Assembly (NCBI GenBank): GCA_025459175.1
Contig: JALORC010000016.1
Coordinates: forward strand, 1 to 64,000
DNA: 64,000 nt
From: Planctomycetota bacterium
GTDB taxonomy: Bacteria > Planctomycetota > UBA1135 > UBA2386
Reading direction: 5' to 3'
This document shows positions 53,180 through 62,154 of this stretch, in pieces. Made by a program: the position numbers and the translations under genes. The notes under the pieces are model-generated. The model was not told where the DNA came from. It ran no database searches and was given only the letters and a program-made list of their open reading frames with translations. How positions within the stretch are numbered: the first letter of the stretch is position 1; each line of letters begins with the position of its first letter.

Positions 53180-54100
53180 TCAGAACGAGTCGGCGGCGCG
53201 ATAGGCGTCGATCAGCTTGCGTTCGCCGTCCTTGCCACCGTGGGCATTGCCGTGCTCCATGCCGACGATGCCGCGGAAGCCCTTGCCGTGGACGTGGCCG
53301 AACACGTTGCGGTAGTTGATCTCGCCGGTGCCGGGCTCGCGGCGCCCCGGGTTGTCGCCGACCTGGAAGTAGGCGATCTCGTCCCACGCGCGATCGATGT
53401 TCGGGATCAGGTTGCCCTCGGTGATCTGCTGGTGATAGAGGTCGTCGAGGATCTTGCAGTGCGGGCTGTTCACCGCGCGGCAGATCGCGAACGCCTGCGG
53501 CACCTTGGTCAGGAACAGTTCCGGGTGGTCGCGGAAGTTCAGCGGTTCGAGCACCATCACCAGCTCGCTCTTCCTCGCGGCGATCGCGTCGCAGCAGCGG
53601 CGCAGCAGATCGACGACGTTGGCGAACTGGTAGCCCTCGGCGAGTCGGTGGTCGACGGTGCCGGGCACTACCGTGCACCACTTCGCGCGCACGCGGTCGG
53701 CGACGGTGATCGCCCGCTCGATGTCGGCCAGCACGCGGTCGCGGTGCTTGCCGTCGCCCGACGCGAAGGTCGGCGCGCCGAAGTCGCCGTGGGCGACGAA
53801 CACGCCCATGCGGATGCCGCATTGCTGCATCTTCGCCGCCAGTTCGTTCTGGGTCGCCTCGTCGCGGCCGGCCATGCCGTTGTCCTCCCAGGCGCGGAAG
53901 CCCTCGTCGGCGGCGAATTGCAGCTGGTCGACGAACGACTTCGCGTGGTGCTCGAACATGCCGAAGTGCGGCGCATAGTCGAGGCGGAAGGGTTCGCCGC
54001 GCGGGGCGGGCCGGGCGATCGGCCCCGTGGGGGCGGCACCTGGCAACGTGCCGGCGGCGAGGCCGGCGAGACCGGTCTGGACGAAGCTGCGACGGTTCAT
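53180..54100 (-). CDS. Tat-exported TIM-barrel protein, hydroxypyruvate isomerase-like
   Basis: 306 residues from the ATG at 54098-54100. The N-terminus MNRRSFVQTGLAGLAAG carries a twin-arginine signal. The remainder is an AP-endonuclease-2/xylose-isomerase-like TIM barrel: FRLDYAPHFGMFEHHA, GIRMGVFVAHGDFG, ELVMVLEPLNFRDHPELFLT with the metal Glu, CKILDDLYHQQITEGNLI with the metal Asp and His, and GIVGMEHGNAHGG with the second Glu. The pattern is that of hydroxypyruvate isomerase (Hyi/OtnI). Planctomycetes have many Tat-exported relatives of unknown sugar substrate. It lies 85 bases downstream of the M1 peptidase gene on the same strand. Confidence 0.88.
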   Translation of the reverse strand: MNRRSFVQTGLAGLAAGTLPGAAPTGPIARPAPRGEPFRLDYAPHFGMFEHHAKSFVDQLQFAADEGFRAWEDNGMAGRDEATQNELAAKMQQCGIRMGVFVAHGDFGAPTFASGDGKHRDRVLADIERAITVADRVRAKWCTVVPGTVDHRLAEGYQFANVVDLLRRCCDAIAARKSELVMVLEPLNFRDHPELFLTKVPQAFAICRAVNSPHCKILDDLYHQQITEGNLIPNIDRAWDEIAYFQVGDNPGRREPGTGEINYRNVFGHVHGKGFRGIVGMEHGNAHGGKDGERKLIDAYRAADSF

Positions 54101-54144
54101 GCGGGATCGGCTCCTGGAAGGCGTTGCTCGCAGCATCGCCGATG

Positions 54145-54153
54145 TTGACGTCA
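54145..54153 (+). promoter_or_regulatory. TTGACG box with TGACGTCA palindrome upstream of PAS sensor gene
   Basis: TTGACG at 54145-54150 matches five of six bases of a -35 box and overlaps the perfect 8-base palindrome TGACGTCA (54146-54153). A weak -10-like CAGCAT lies 17 bases further at 54168-54173. Position between divergent genes, 81 bases before the PAS gene start, fits a promoter, but the -10 match is poor. Confidence 0.25.
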
Positions 54154-54233
54154 GAACGAAGCTGTCGCAGCATTACCGGCCACCACGGTGGCGCTCGCCT
54201 CGCCACGCTGCCTCGCCCTGCCCCGATCCCGCA

Positions 54234-55592
54234 ATGTCATCGACTCACCGTCCGGCCTGGCCGGCGTGTTCCACCGTTCTGACCATCGGACGCGATCACG
54301 TCGTCACCGGCTGGCCCGCGACCGCCATGAATATGTTCGGCTGGACCGCCGACGAGGCCATCGGTCGCGACCTGTTCGAACTGCTCGCGTGTGTGCCGGA
54401 GAACCCGCACGACCCGATCCGCAGTTGGGCACCGTGCCGGTTCCTCGGCCGCAAGCGTCACCGCGATGGCACCATGATGTCGTGCGACATCGATTTCCAC
54501 CTGGTGCCCGGCAGCGACGGCAGCTCGATCGGGGTGCTGCACCTGCAACGCATCGACAACGATGGCGAGCCGTCGTTCGAGGCCGAGGCGCGCTACCAGT
54601 CGGTGATCGCGGCGATGCAGGAGGGCGTTGTCGTGCAGGCGGTCGACGGCCGCATCCTCTCCTGCAACCCGGCCGCCGAACGCATCCTCGGCCTGAGTGC
54701 CGACCAGATCTGTGGCCGCACCTCGATCGATCCGCGCTGGCGCAGCGTGCACGAGGACGGCTCGCCGTTCCCCGGTGAGCTGCACCCGGCGATGATCACG
54801 CTGCAGACCGGTCAGGCGCAGTCGCGGGTGGTGATGGGCGTCTACCAGCCCAACGGCGTGCTGACGTGGATCCGCATCAACTCGGAGCCGATCCGCACCT
54901 CGCCCGGGGCGCCGCACCACGCCGTCGTCGCGACCTTCGTCGACATCACCGAGGAGCGCATGCTGCAGTCCGAGGTGCGCTCCCGCGCCGAGCAGCTGGC
55001 GCTGGTGCTCGAGGGCGCCAACGACGGCTTCTGGGACTGGCACGTGCCCAGCGGTCGGGCGACCTTCAGCGCCCGCTGGGCGTCGATGCTCGGCTATGCG
55101 GCCGACGAGCTGCCGGGGGACCTGTCGACATGGTCGCGGCTCGTGCACCCGGACGACATGGCGGTGGTGCACCCGATCCTGCAGGCGCACCTGCGCGGCG
55201 AGACCGGGTTCTACACCGGGGAGCACCGCATGCTCGCCAAGGACGGGCGCTGGGTCTGGGTGCTGACGCGGGGCAAGGTCGTCGAACGCGCCCCCGACGG
55301 CCGCCCGCTGCGCGCCGCCGGCACCCACACCGACATCACCGCCCGCCGCGAGGCGCAGGAGAAGCTGCGCAAGGCGCTGCAGGCCAACGAGCAGCTGGTC
55401 ACCGAACTGCGCGAGGCGCTCGAACGCGTGCGCACGCTGGCGGGACTGTTGCCGGTCTGTGCGTGGTGCAAGAGCGTGCGCAACGACCAGGGCTTCTGGC
55501 AACAGATCGAGCACTACCTCGAGGAGCACACCGATGCGAAGTTCACGCACGGTCTGTGTCCCGAGTGCAGCCACCGCATGCTGAAGCCCTGA
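54234..55592 (+). CDS. Multi-PAS sensor protein with Cys-containing C-terminal domain
   Basis: 452 residues from the ATG at 54234; the longer frame upstream encodes Arg/Pro-rich sequence and is not believed. Three PAS domains follow each other: about 10-115 (MNMFGWTADEAIGRDLFELL), 120-245 (VIAAMQEGVVVQAVDGRILS, ERILGLSADQICG) and 250-375 (ANDGFWDWHVPSG, MLGYAADELPGDLSTWSRLV with a PAC segment). A coiled coil (about 378-405) leads to a conserved tail: LLPVCAWCKSVRNDQGFWQQ then THGLCPECSH, with two CxxC-type pairs. No histidine kinase, GGDEF or cyclase domain is present. The tail is a widespread domain at the end of PAS and receiver proteins; Zn binding is an inference. Confidence 0.88.
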   Translation: MSSTHRPAWPACSTVLTIGRDHVVTGWPATAMNMFGWTADEAIGRDLFELLACVPENPHDPIRSWAPCRFLGRKRHRDGTMMSCDIDFHLVPGSDGSSIGVLHLQRIDNDGEPSFEAEARYQSVIAAMQEGVVVQAVDGRILSCNPAAERILGLSADQICGRTSIDPRWRSVHEDGSPFPGELHPAMITLQTGQAQSRVVMGVYQPNGVLTWIRINSEPIRTSPGAPHHAVVATFVDITEERMLQSEVRSRAEQLALVLEGANDGFWDWHVPSGRATFSARWASMLGYAADELPGDLSTWSRLVHPDDMAVVHPILQAHLRGETGFYTGEHRMLAKDGRWVWVLTRGKVVERAPDGRPLRAAGTHTDITARREAQEKLRKALQANEQLVTELREALERVRTLAGLLPVCAWCKSVRNDQGFWQQIEHYLEEHTDAKFTHGLCPECSHRMLKP

Positions 55593-55644
55593 GATCCGTG
55601 GGGCGTGAGTGCCACGCCGACGCGCGGCTCCGGATCACCTCGGC

Positions 55645-56451
55645 ATGCAACCGACCGCTCTGTTCGCGGCGATCGCCGCCGCCGACCACGACGCCGTCGC
55701 CGCAGCCCTGCGCGCCGGGGCCGACGCCCGCTCGGGACGCGACTACGAGGTCGCCGTCGATCGCTGTCTGCGCACCGGCATCGAGACGCCGTTGCAGCGC
55801 GCGGTCGCGGTGGGCGACGCCGCCATCGTGACGCTGCTGCTGCAGGCCGGCGCCGACGTCGACGCCGTCGACCCGGCCTCCGGGCGCACGGCGTTGCTGG
55901 CCGCGGTCGAGGCCGGTGACGTCTCGATCGCACGGCTGCTTGCCGATCATGGCAAAGGCCGCAGGGTCGAGGCGTCGCAACGCTCGGCGGCGGTGGTGCG
56001 AGCCACCGAGCAGGCGCTGCAGGTGGCATGCCTGCGCGGCGAGCCCGAGCTGGTGCTGTGCTGCGAGCGCGCGGGCGCGAACGTCGACCCGGCGGCGCTG
56101 CTGCCGGATGCGGCGCGCGGTGGCCATCCGGCGATGCTGGCGTGGTTGGCGCAGCGCGGCCGGTTCGAGGGCGGGCTCGCAACGGCCCTGCACGAGGCGG
56201 CGCACCAGGGGCACGCGGCCGCCGTCCGCTGGCTGCTCGACCACGGCGCGCCGATCGCCAGCAAGAACTCGTTCGCGTGGACGGCGCTGCACCTCGCCGC
56301 CTACGGCGGACATCTGCCGGTGGTCGAGCTGCTGCTGGCGGCCGGCGCCGATCCGCAGCTGCCGTGCGGGCAGCAGCGCACGGCCGCGTCGTGGGCCGAG
56401 GAGGCGGGTCAGGACGCCGTCGTGGCGCGGCTGCAGCAGCGATCCGCGTAG
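55645..56451 (+). CDS. Ankyrin-repeat protein
   Basis: 268 residues from the ATG at 55645. About six ankyrin repeats are visible: ALFAAIAAADHDAVAAALRA, TPLQRAVAVGDAAIVTLLLQ, TALLAAVEAGDVSIARLLAD, TALHEAAHQGHAAAVRWLLD and TALHLAAYGGHLPVVELLLA, the last two close to consensus. It has no signal peptide and is probably a cytoplasmic protein-binding scaffold. It begins 52 bases after the PAS sensor gene on the same strand and ends 9 bases from the convergent chromate transporter gene. No partner is identified. Confidence 0.88.
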   Translation: MQPTALFAAIAAADHDAVAAALRAGADARSGRDYEVAVDRCLRTGIETPLQRAVAVGDAAIVTLLLQAGADVDAVDPASGRTALLAAVEAGDVSIARLLADHGKGRRVEASQRSAAVVRATEQALQVACLRGEPELVLCCERAGANVDPAALLPDAARGGHPAMLAWLAQRGRFEGGLATALHEAAHQGHAAAVRWLLDHGAPIASKNSFAWTALHLAAYGGHLPVVELLLAAGADPQLPCGQQRTAASWAEEAGQDAVVARLQQRSA

Positions 56452-56460
56452 CTGCGGTGG

Positions 56461-57693
56461 TCAGGGCGCGCGCACTGCGTTCGCCACCAGGGCCGCCAGC
56501 AGCAGCGTCATCGGCACCGCCAGGCGGTGACGAACGGTGTGCAACAGCAGCAGGCTGCCGGCGGCGATGGCGAGGCCGAGGCCGCCGCCGTGCCACAGTG
56601 GCTTCGTCAGCAGCACCGCGGTGCTGGCGACGAGGCCGGTCACCGCCGCGGCGATGCCGTCGAGGAACGCGTGCAGTCCGGCGCGCGCGACCAGCCGTTC
56701 GAGCCGCTCGTGCAGCAGCAGTGGGAACACGAACGCGGGCAGGAAGATGCCGAGTGTCAGCAACAGTGCGCCACACAGGCCACCGCCGGCCCAGCCGACC
56801 CAGGTGCCGACGATCACCATCGGCGCCGGCAACACGCTGCCGACCGCCAGCCCACTGAGGAACTGCGACTCCGACAGCCAGCCGCCGTTCACCACCGCGT
56901 CGCCGTGCAGGAACGGGATCGCCGTGTAGGCACCGCCGAACGTCAGCAGGCCGGCGCGCAGGCCGGTGCCGAGCAGCGGGCCGAGCCCGGCGGAGTGGTT
57001 CGACGCCGCGGTCGCGGCTGCCGGGATGTTCGTCGGCGCACCGGACAGCAGCACCGCCGACAGCAACCAGGCCACTGCTGCCAGCACCAGCAGCGGCCGG
57101 TTGCCGCGGGCCGCCGAGCCGAAGCCGAGCAGTCGCCGCGGCGCGTGCATGGCGGCGGTCACCGCGCCACCGCCGAGCAGCGCCACCACGAACGGCACGC
57201 CCAGGCAGGCCCCGATCGCGGCGGCGATGGCGACCGCGATGCGTTCGGGGCGGTGGCCGAGCGTGCTGCGGGCGAGGCGGAAGGTCGCGCGCCACACCAG
57301 CGCCGTGACGCCGGCCTGCATGCCGAGCAGGCCGGCGGCGAGCCACGCCGGCCACGTGGTGAGCCCGAACAGGAGCCAGCACGCGAGCAGCATCAGCAGC
57401 AGGCCAGGCAGCACGAAGCCGAGTCCTGCCAACAGCCCGCCGAGGCGACCGCGCGCGACGCTGCCGAACCAGATGCACAGCTCGGTGGCTTCGGGGCCGG
57501 GCAGCGCCTGGTACAGCGCCAGCGCGCGGCGGAAGCGGTCGTCGTCGACCCAGCGCTCGCGCTGCACGAGCTCGTGCTGCAGTGCCGCGATCTGCACCAC
57601 CGGCCCGCCGAACGCCTGCAACCCGAAGCGCAGGAACCGCACGAACAGGGCCGGCAGCGACGGTGCCGTGGCCGGCGCCGCCGTCGCGTTCAC
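56461..57693 (-). CDS. chrA: Chromate transporter ChrA (CHR family)
   Basis: 410 residues from a GTG at 57691-57693 that overlaps the hflC stop by four bases. It is a full-length, two-half CHR protein: the first half has FLRFGLQAFGGPVVQIAAL and LYQALPGPEATELCIWFG, the second repeats the theme with GLRAGLLTFGGAYTAIPFL and AVGSVLPAPMVIVGTWVGW. About ten membrane segments are present. Long CHR proteins export chromate in exchange for protons or take up sulfate-like anions. Being translationally coupled to hflKC is unusual and may mean membrane quality control of the transporter, or only shared expression. Confidence 0.9.
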   Translation of the reverse strand: MNATAAPATAPSLPALFVRFLRFGLQAFGGPVVQIAALQHELVQRERWVDDDRFRRALALYQALPGPEATELCIWFGSVARGRLGGLLAGLGFVLPGLLLMLLACWLLFGLTTWPAWLAAGLLGMQAGVTALVWRATFRLARSTLGHRPERIAVAIAAAIGACLGVPFVVALLGGGAVTAAMHAPRRLLGFGSAARGNRPLLVLAAVAWLLSAVLLSGAPTNIPAAATAASNHSAGLGPLLGTGLRAGLLTFGGAYTAIPFLHGDAVVNGGWLSESQFLSGLAVGSVLPAPMVIVGTWVGWAGGGLCGALLLTLGIFLPAFVFPLLLHERLERLVARAGLHAFLDGIAAAVTGLVASTAVLLTKPLWHGGGLGLAIAAGSLLLLHTVRHRLAVPMTLLLAALVANAVRAP

Positions 57694-58640
57694 TTGCCCG
57701 CGGACTGGTCGAGCAGTCGGAACAGCTCGCTGTCCGTCGACAGGATCAGGTTGGTGCGGCTGCCGAGCACGGTGCGGTAGGTGTCGAGCGTCTTCAGGAA
57801 CCCGTAGAACTCGCGCGCCTCCGGCGTCTTGTCGTAGGCCTCGGCGTAGACGCGCGTGGCCTCGGCATCGGCGGCGCCGCGGATCTCCTGCACCTGCTTG
57901 TAGGACAGCGACTCGATCTCGGCGAGGTCGCGTTCCTTGGTGCCGAGGATGCGGGCCGCCTCGCCCTCGCCCTCGCTACGGAAGCGCTGCGCGATCTGCG
58001 CCCGTTCGCTGGTCATGCGCTGGTAGATCGTCGGCAGCACGTCGCTGTTGTAGTTGACACGCTTGATGCGCACGTCGAGCAGCTCGATGCCGAGCGGCAC
58101 CAGCTTCGGTGCGGCGGCGGCGAGGATCTCGCGTTCGAGCTGGGCGCGGCCGCGGGTCGCCAGCCGCAGCTTGGCGGCGTTGTCGGCCTGGGTCGTCGTG
58201 TCGATCGCGGCGGTGCGCTTGATGTCGCTGCGCACGACCTCGATCATGTCGTGGCTGGCGACCGAGGCGCGCGCCTCGCTGCCGATGATGTCCTCGAGCC
58301 GTGACTGCGCGCTGCGCTCGTCCCTGACCATGACGAAGAACTTGGCCGCGTCCTTGATCTGCCAGCGCGCGAAGGTGTCGACCTCGATGTAGGTCTTGTC
58401 CTTGGTCGGCATCTTGGTCGGCGGGCCGTCGAACTCGAGCACGCGTTTCTCGATGCGGTTTATGTCCTGCACGAACGGCGTCTTCCAGTGCAGTCCCGGT
58501 GTCGTGATCGGATCGCCGACCGGGCGGCCGAACTGGGTCAGGATCACGATCTCGGTCTCGCGCACGGTGTAGAACGCACCGCCGAGCACCATCAGCACGA
58601 ACAGGCCGATCACGGCCACGACGATCGGAACGGCCTTCAC
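57690..58640 (-). CDS. hflC: HflC, SPFH-family regulator of membrane proteolysis
   Basis: 316 residues. One N-terminal membrane segment (VAVIGLFVLMVLGGAFYTV) is followed by an SPFH/Band-7 domain: ETEIVILTQFGRPVGDPIT, PGLHWKTPFVQDINRIEKR, and a helical segment ending SEGEGEAARILGTKERDLAE, IRGAADAEATRVYAEAY. These fit HflC closely, including the YKTPEAREFYGFLKTL-like C-terminal region. HflK and HflC form a large cage around the FtsH protease in the inner membrane and modulate its action. Its ATG overlaps the hflK stop by four bases. Confidence 0.96.
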   Translation of the reverse strand: MKAVPIVVAVIGLFVLMVLGGAFYTVRETEIVILTQFGRPVGDPITTPGLHWKTPFVQDINRIEKRVLEFDGPPTKMPTKDKTYIEVDTFARWQIKDAAKFFVMVRDERSAQSRLEDIIGSEARASVASHDMIEVVRSDIKRTAAIDTTTQADNAAKLRLATRGRAQLEREILAAAAPKLVPLGIELLDVRIKRVNYNSDVLPTIYQRMTSERAQIAQRFRSEGEGEAARILGTKERDLAEIESLSYKQVQEIRGAADAEATRVYAEAYDKTPEAREFYGFLKTLDTYRTVLGSRTNLILSTDSELFRLLDQSAGK

Positions 58641-59617
58641 TTGCGCACCTCCACGGCCTTGCCGCCACCCTGCACCATCGGCAGCAGCTGGGTCACCTTG
58701 CTGTCGACGATCCAGGTGTCGGACAAGCCGGGCAACACGTCCTTCATGGTCTCGAGATACAGGCGGGTGCGAGTCACCACGGGTGCCTTCAGGTACTGCT
58801 CGAGGATCTGCTGGAAGCCGGCCACGTCGCCGAGCGCCTCGTTGACGCGCTTCTTGCGATAGCCCTCGGCCTCGCTGATCTTCTGCTGCGCCTGACCGCG
58901 GGCGCGCGGCACCGCCTTGTTGTAGTCACCGTTGGCGACGTTGATCATGCTCTCGCGATCCTGCTGAGCCTTGTTGACCTCGTTGAACGAGGCCTGCACC
59001 GGCACCGGCGGGTTCACGTTCTTCAGCTGCAGCTGGTCGATGGTGACCCCGAGCTTGTACTCGGCAGCGGCCTTGCGCAGCAACTCGATCGCCACCGTCT
59101 CGATCTCCTGGCGGCCGATCGTGATCACCTCGTCGACGGTGCGATCGCCGATCACCTCGCGCATCACCGCCTCGCTGAGATCGCGCAGCGTCCAACCCGG
59201 TTCGCGCACGTGGAACAGGAACAGCTTCGGGTCCGAGATGCGGTACTGCACGACCCACTCGACCAGTGCGGCGTTGAGGTCGCCGGTGACCATGCTCCGT
59301 TCTTGGTCCGGGTCCTCGGGTACCTGGTCGGGGTTGGTCCAGTCCTGCGTGACGAAGCCGAACTCGAGCTTGAGCTGCCGCTGCACCGGCACGATCGCGA
59401 CCTCGTCGATACCGAACGGCAACTTGAAGTGCAGGCCGGGTTCCTGGGTCGAACTGTAGGCGCCGAAGCGCATCAGCACACCGACCGAGTCGGACGGTAC
59501 CGTGTAGTAGGTCGTCAGCGCGCCGATCAGCAGCAGGGCCACGGGGACGATCCACTTCAGCGGGCGAAGTTTCGACCAGTCGGGCTGGTTGCGGTAGGCG
59601 ATGGTGGGGCGGGTCAT
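58637..59617 (-). CDS. hflK: HflK, SPFH-family regulator of membrane proteolysis
   Basis: 326 residues from the ATG at 59615-59617. A short cytoplasmic segment and one membrane helix (KWIVPVALLLIGALTTYYTV) lead into the SPFH domain: VLMRFGAYSSTQEPGLHFKL, GDLNAALVEWVVQYRI, and DRTVDEVITIGRQEIETVA. The helical tail has NEVNKAQQDRESMINVANGD and ARGQAQQKISEAEGYRKKRV, typical of HflK. It is shorter than E. coli HflK (419 residues) because it lacks the Gly/Pro-rich N-terminal stretch. Partner of HflC; ftsH itself is not in the window. Confidence 0.95.
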   Translation of the reverse strand: MTRPTIAYRNQPDWSKLRPLKWIVPVALLLIGALTTYYTVPSDSVGVLMRFGAYSSTQEPGLHFKLPFGIDEVAIVPVQRQLKLEFGFVTQDWTNPDQVPEDPDQERSMVTGDLNAALVEWVVQYRISDPKLFLFHVREPGWTLRDLSEAVMREVIGDRTVDEVITIGRQEIETVAIELLRKAAAEYKLGVTIDQLQLKNVNPPVPVQASFNEVNKAQQDRESMINVANGDYNKAVPRARGQAQQKISEAEGYRKKRVNEALGDVAGFQQILEQYLKAPVVTRTRLYLETMKDVLPGLSDTWIVDSKVTQLLPMVQGGGKAVEVRK

Positions 59618-59695
59618 GGCGCGCAGTTGTAGCCGGCGGTGCGCCGAGTACGCAGACCGGTGCATGCGATCGGGCGCGCGCTAAGCTGCGCCACC

Positions 59696-60826
59696 GTGAC
59701 CGCCTCGTCTCCTCGTGCTCCGTCGCCGTTCCTCGGTCTGCTCGTGTTCGCCGCCGCCGCGGCGTGTGGCGGCGGCACTGCTGCGCCCGGCGGCGCCGCG
59801 GTCAGCAGCGCGCCGGCCAATGGCGCCGCGGGCGAACCGGCCGCCGCCGCGGGGGCCAAGGCACCGCCCGCCGCGGCCGGCCCGCGCCCGGGCGAGGGCG
59901 ACTTCGTCAGCTACCGTCAGCCGATCGTCAGCGGGGTCGAGTTCGCGATGGTGCCGATCGCCGGCGGCAGCTTCCTGATGGGCAGTCCGGACGGCGAAGC
60001 GGGCCGCAACGCCGACGAAGGACCACCGGTCGAGGTGTCGGTCGAGCCGTTCTGGATGGGGGCCTGCGAGGTCACCTGGGCCGAGTACGACCTGTGGAGC
60101 ACCGACGACCAGCGACCGCAGAGCAAGAAGCCCGACGGCATGGCGCGGCCGACGCCGCCCTACATGGACATGACGTTCAACATGGGGCGCGACGGCTATC
60201 CGGCGATCTGCATGTCGCACGTGGCGGCCCGGCAGTACTGCAAGTGGCTCAGCGAGAAGACCGGTCGCTTCCATCGGCTGCCGACCGAGGCCGAGTGGGA
60301 ATACGCGTGCCGGGCCGGGGCCAGGACCCGCTATGCGTTCGGCGACGACGGCCAGCAGCTCGGCCAGCACGCCTGGTATGCCGACAACAGCGCGCGCGTG
60401 CTCGAGACCGGGGCGCAGCCGGTCCAGGCCTACCAGCCGGTGGGCAAGAAGCCGGCGAACGCGTGGGGCCTGTTCGACATGCACGGCAATGTCGCCGAAT
60501 GGGTCGCCGACACCTATCTCGCCGATGCCTATGCCGCGGCCCGCGGCCAGGGCCCGCGCCGCGATCCGTTCTTCCCGCCGCCGCGCGACGACAAGGGCCG
60601 GCCGGTGCGGTTCCCGCACGTGGCGCGCGGCGGCAGCTGGCGCGATCCGGCGCCGATGTTGCGCGCCGCGGCGCGGCTGTCGTCCGAGCCGGCGTGGAAC
60701 CAGCGCGATCCGCAGGTGCCGAAGAGCTGGTGGTATCTCACCGACGGCCAGCACATCGGCTTCCGCGTGGTGCGCCCGCATCGCGAACCCTCGGCCGAGG
60801 AACGCGCTCGCTTCGAAGCGCTGTGA
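59696..60826 (+). CDS. SUMF1 (formylglycine-enzyme-like) domain lipoprotein
   Basis: 376 residues from a GTG at 59696 that starts a lipoprotein signal ending VFAAAAACGGG; a Pro/Ala-rich linker follows. Residues about 75-365 are the SUMF1 fold: FAMVPIAGGSFLMGSPDGEA, FWMGACEVTWAEYDLW, GYPAICMSHVAARQYCKWLS, HRLPTEAEWEYACRAGA, NAWGLFDMHGNVAEWV, HVARGGSWRD. In true formylglycine-generating enzymes two copper-binding Cys follow the GGS; here the residues are WRDPAP, so sulfatase activation is unlikely and a binding role is more probable. It begins the operon with the Gfo/Idh/MocA gene 53 bases downstream. Confidence 0.9.
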   Translation: MTASSPRAPSPFLGLLVFAAAAACGGGTAAPGGAAVSSAPANGAAGEPAAAAGAKAPPAAAGPRPGEGDFVSYRQPIVSGVEFAMVPIAGGSFLMGSPDGEAGRNADEGPPVEVSVEPFWMGACEVTWAEYDLWSTDDQRPQSKKPDGMARPTPPYMDMTFNMGRDGYPAICMSHVAARQYCKWLSEKTGRFHRLPTEAEWEYACRAGARTRYAFGDDGQQLGQHAWYADNSARVLETGAQPVQAYQPVGKKPANAWGLFDMHGNVAEWVADTYLADAYAAARGQGPRRDPFFPPPRDDKGRPVRFPHVARGGSWRDPAPMLRAAARLSSEPAWNQRDPQVPKSWWYLTDGQHIGFRVVRPHREPSAEERARFEAL

Positions 60827-60879
60827 CCGACCGCCCGCCGCACCCCTCTCCTTCCCCGAACCTGTCCGGAGCCCTCGCC

Positions 60880-62154
60880 ATGAAACCGACCCGACGTTCG
60901 TTCCTCTACACCGCGGCCGCCGCCGCCACCGCCCAGAGTCTCGCCCGCGCCACCGCCGCCGGTCGCTTCGCGCAGGGGCAGGGCGGCGACGAGATCCGGG
61001 TCGGCCTGGTCGGCTGCGGTGGGCGCGGCAGCGGCGCGATCGCGCAGGCGCTCAGCACCAAGGGGCCGGTGCGCCTGGTCGCGATCGCCGACATGTTCGG
61101 CGACCGGCTCGACGGTTGCCTGGAGAGCCTCGGCGAGAGCGAGCAGTTGAAGGCGAAGCTCGAGGTGCCGAAGGAGCGGCGCTTCGTCGGCCCCGACGCC
61201 TACCTCGGCGTGATCGGCAGCAACTGCGACGTGGTCGTCATCGCGACGCCGCCGCACTTCCGGCCATCGCACTTCGAGGCCGCGATCGCGGCGAAGAAGC
61301 ACGTGTTCTTCGAGAAGCCGGTCGCCGTCGACAGCCCCGGTGTGCGGCGCGTGCTGGCCGCCGCCGAGCAGAGCCAGAAGCTCGGGCTCGCGGTGTGCAG
61401 CGGGCTGCAGCGCCATCACCAGAACGGCTATCTGGAGACGATGAAGCGCATCCACGGCGGCGATCTCGGTCGGCTGCTGTTCGCGCGCTGCAGCTGGAAC
61501 CAGGGCGGCCTGTGGCACGCCGATCGGCAGCCGCAGTGGAGCGACATGGAGTGGCAGCTGCGCAACTGGCTCTACTTCACGTGGCTGTCGGGCGACCACA
61601 TCGTCGAGCAGCACGTGCACAACCTCGACGTCGTCAACTGGGCGATGCAGGCGCATCCGACCCGCTGCCGCGGCATGGGCGGTCGGCAGGTCCGCACCGA
61701 TGCGAAGTTCGGCCACATCTTCGATCACCACGCGATCCAGTACCAGTACGAGAACGGCGCCTGGTGCTTCTCCGAGTGCCGGCAGATCGACGGTTGCGCC
61801 AACGACGTCAGCGAGCACGTCTACGGCACCGACGGCGAGGCGCACATGGACGGCGGGCGTTGGCGCATCACCGGCAAGAAGGAGTGGAAGCACGACGGGC
61901 CGAACAACGATCCGTACCAGACCGAGCACGACGACCTGTTCGCGGCGATCCGCGCCGGCAAGCCGTTCCACGAAGGCCAGATGGTCGCCGAGAGCACGCT
62001 GACCGCGATCATGGGGCGCATGGCGAGCTACTCGGGCCGCGAGGTCACGTGGGAGCAGGCGCTGGCGAGCGACGAGAAGTGGGGCCCGGAGAACTACGAG
62101 TTCGGCCCGCTGCCGGTCGATCCGGTGCCGATGCCGGGCAAGAAGCGCGGCTGA
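60880..62154 (+). CDS. Tat-exported Gfo/Idh/MocA family oxidoreductase
   Basis: 424 residues from the ATG at 60880. A twin-arginine signal (MKPTRRSFLYTAAAAATAQS) precedes the Rossmann domain: IRVGLVGCGGRGSGAIAQAL, VVIATPPHFRPSHFEAAIAA, and the EKP motif in KKHVFFEKPVAVDS. The second domain contains GDHIVEQHVHNLDVVNWAMQ, where His residues sit at the active site. These enzymes use tightly bound NAD(P), mostly on sugars or cyclitols. Tat export and the conserved planctomycete-type C-terminal part (DLFAAIRAGKPFHEGQMVA) place it in a large periplasmic subgroup with unknown substrates. Together with the SUMF1 lipoprotein it may process extracellular glycans. Confidence 0.92.
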   Translation: MKPTRRSFLYTAAAAATAQSLARATAAGRFAQGQGGDEIRVGLVGCGGRGSGAIAQALSTKGPVRLVAIADMFGDRLDGCLESLGESEQLKAKLEVPKERRFVGPDAYLGVIGSNCDVVVIATPPHFRPSHFEAAIAAKKHVFFEKPVAVDSPGVRRVLAAAEQSQKLGLAVCSGLQRHHQNGYLETMKRIHGGDLGRLLFARCSWNQGGLWHADRQPQWSDMEWQLRNWLYFTWLSGDHIVEQHVHNLDVVNWAMQAHPTRCRGMGGRQVRTDAKFGHIFDHHAIQYQYENGAWCFSECRQIDGCANDVSEHVYGTDGEAHMDGGRWRITGKKEWKHDGPNNDPYQTEHDDLFAAIRAGKPFHEGQMVAESTLTAIMGRMASYSGREVTWEQALASDEKWGPENYEFGPLPVDPVPMPGKKRG

